A stretch of 64,000 bases of DNA. It comes from Actinomycetota bacterium (lineage in GTDB: Bacteria; Actinomycetota; Geothermincolia; Geothermincolales; RBG-13-55-18). The stretch is taken from positions 45,883-109,882 of the forward strand of contig JACIXB010000004.1 in NCBI GenBank assembly GCA_014360685.1, in the 5' to 3' direction. Positions 63,165-64,000 of the stretch are shown here, one piece after another. The position numbers and the translations under genes were made by a program. Each line of letters begins with the position of its first letter. Within the stretch, counting starts at the first letter, position 1. The notes under the pieces were generated by a model that saw only the letters and a program-made list of their open reading frames with translations, made no database searches and was not told where the DNA came from.

Positions 63165-63830
63165 TTGGCCGTGACCAATGGCGCGGAGAAGGGCCGGGAG
63201 AAGGGGCGCGTTAAAACCGGGGTTAAGCAGAGGTCCGGCAGGCGAAAGGGGAGGTTGCTCCTGGCCACGGGAGCTTGCCTGGTGGCCTGCGGGCTTCTGA
63301 CCTTGGCCGGCGTCTACGCCTATATTCACTACACCAACCGCAGGGCCTCCGCGGCCCAGGCGGAGCTCTTCCGGATATGGGGGGAAAGCCCTTCGGCGCC
63401 CGAGCGGGAACCGGTCGCCGTGGGTGACGGTATCGCGCGCCTCGTGGTACCCCGCCTCGGCCTGGACGCCATCGTGGTGGAGCTGGAAGGGCTGGACGAC
63501 ACCGCCAACCTCAAGCGCGGCCCCGGCCACATTCCGGGCACCGCCTACCCGGGGCAGGAGGGCAATTGCGTCATCAGCGGCCACCGCACCACCTATGGGG
63601 CTCCCTTCCGCCACCTGGAAGAGCTGGAAGCGGGCGACGTGATCGTCCTGGAGACCGCCGAGGCGCGCTACACCTACCTGGTCTTCGACAAGCGCATCGT
63701 TTTACCCACCGACCTCACGGTGCTGGAGCAGGAAGGGGAGCCAAGGGTGACCCTTACCGCCTGTCATCCCTGGTACAGCGCCTCCCGGAGGATCGTGGTC
63801 ACGGGGCGCCTGGCGAACACGGAAAAATAG
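63165..63830 (+). CDS. sortase (class E/D-like)
   Basis: A 221-residue membrane-anchored transpeptidase. A basic N-terminus and a membrane helix (LLLATGACLVACGLLTLAGVYAYI) precede the sortase domain with the catalytic histidine in ISGHRTTYGAPF, the cysteine in TLTACHPWYS and the arginine in SRRIVVTG. It would attach LPXTG-type (or LAXTG-type) proteins to the wall. No substrate gene lies nearby. The TTG start follows GGAGG by eight bases. Last gene in the window, followed by a terminator. Confidence 0.9.
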   Translation: MAVTNGAEKGREKGRVKTGVKQRSGRRKGRLLLATGACLVACGLLTLAGVYAYIHYTNRRASAAQAELFRIWGESPSAPEREPVAVGDGIARLVVPRLGLDAIVVELEGLDDTANLKRGPGHIPGTAYPGQEGNCVISGHRTTYGAPFRHLEELEAGDVIVLETAEARYTYLVFDKRIVLPTDLTVLEQEGEPRVTLTACHPWYSASRRIVVTGRLANTEK

Positions 63831-63832
63831 AA

Positions 63833-63860
63833 GACCGGAAAGTGGGCGAGCTTTCCGGTC
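63833..63860 (+). other. strong hairpin after the sortase gene
   Basis: A perfect 10-bp stem GACCGGAAAG/CTTTCCGGTC with an 8-base loop, two bases after the stop codon. It lacks a U-tract but immediately precedes the terminator hairpin and may protect the mRNA 3' end. Confidence 0.6.
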
Positions 63861-63863
63861 CGC

Positions 63864-63900
63864 GCCAAAACTCACTCGGCATAGTTTGGCAATTTTTTTA
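63864..63900 (+). terminator. intrinsic terminator after the sortase gene
   Basis: Stem GCCAAAACT with AGTTTGGC (one bulged A) followed by AATTTTTTTA, ending the operon that starts at 59152. The remaining 100 bases to the window end hold nothing recognised. Confidence 0.8.
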
Positions 63901-64000
63901 TCGTCATCCTTTCTCGAGGACTTTAGTGCTTTTTCCCTCCCGCCAAGCCCGCCCCCGGCCATCCCTCGCAGGACCCGTGAAGGGCCCGTATATCTCCACC

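Overview
The window is about 64 kb of GC-rich bacterial chromosome with compact operons, frequent GTG/TTG starts placed 5-9 bases after a GGAGG-type ribosome binding site, and four-base ATGA/GTGA overlaps between genes. A dcw cell-wall cluster with no ftsA, a TLTAC-type sortase, an RsbRD-like regulatory domain and split B12-dependent mutase subunits point to a deep-branching, non-model actinobacterium or a related Gram-positive lineage. This lineage call is an inference. No phage, insertion sequence or CRISPR array was seen.

Positions 1-12989 hold biosynthesis genes: serA, leuA, leuC, leuD, leuB, ilvE and cimA, then a fumarylacetoacetate-hydrolase-family gene, an unrecognised membrane protein and gltX. 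Together leuA, leuCDB, cimA and ilvE cover leucine synthesis and the pyruvate/citramalate route toward isoleucine. Acetohydroxyacid synthase (ilvBN), ilvC and ilvD are not here. tRNA-Gln(CUG) and tRNA-Glu(CUC) lie 2.4 kb downstream of gltX, between a clear promoter and a clear terminator.

Positions 13000-28000 are an accessory stretch with decay. It has an internally shortened metallo-beta-lactamase-fold gene, a YhdH-type reductase, an amidohydrolase, a nitrilase-family hydrolase, a frameshifted and truncated TPP enzyme, a 3' remnant of a short-chain dehydrogenase, a beta-helix lipoprotein, a methyltransferase, and a pentose module (FGGY kinase, xylose-isomerase-like protein, family 3 glycosidase).

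Positions 28288-30705 are a self-contained transcription unit for a two-subunit coenzyme-B12 acyl-CoA mutase. It has a near-consensus promoter with repeated and palindromic operator-like sequence, and ends at a strong terminator. The large subunit carries Ile, Val and Gln at the positions equivalent to Tyr89, Arg207 and His244 of methylmalonyl-CoA mutase, so its substrate is probably not methylmalonyl-CoA. This is the most promising novelty in the window.

Positions 31312-40654 hold an alpha/beta hydrolase, a cupin, hisG, an RsbRD-like/degenerate GGDEF protein, a metallophosphoesterase, hisC, a 2-hydroxyacid dehydrogenase and two glycosyltransferase-like proteins.

Positions 40899-58994 are the division and cell-wall cluster mraZ-rsmH-ftsL-ftsI-murE-murF-mraY-murD-ftsW-murG-murC-murB-ddl-ftsQ-ftsZ. 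It begins with a promoter followed by three tandem decamers resembling MraZ boxes. ftsZ has its own promoter and a leader of about 365 nt. Positions 59152-63900 hold a radical SAM protein, its DUF2344 partner, RNase G and a sortase, ending at a terminator.
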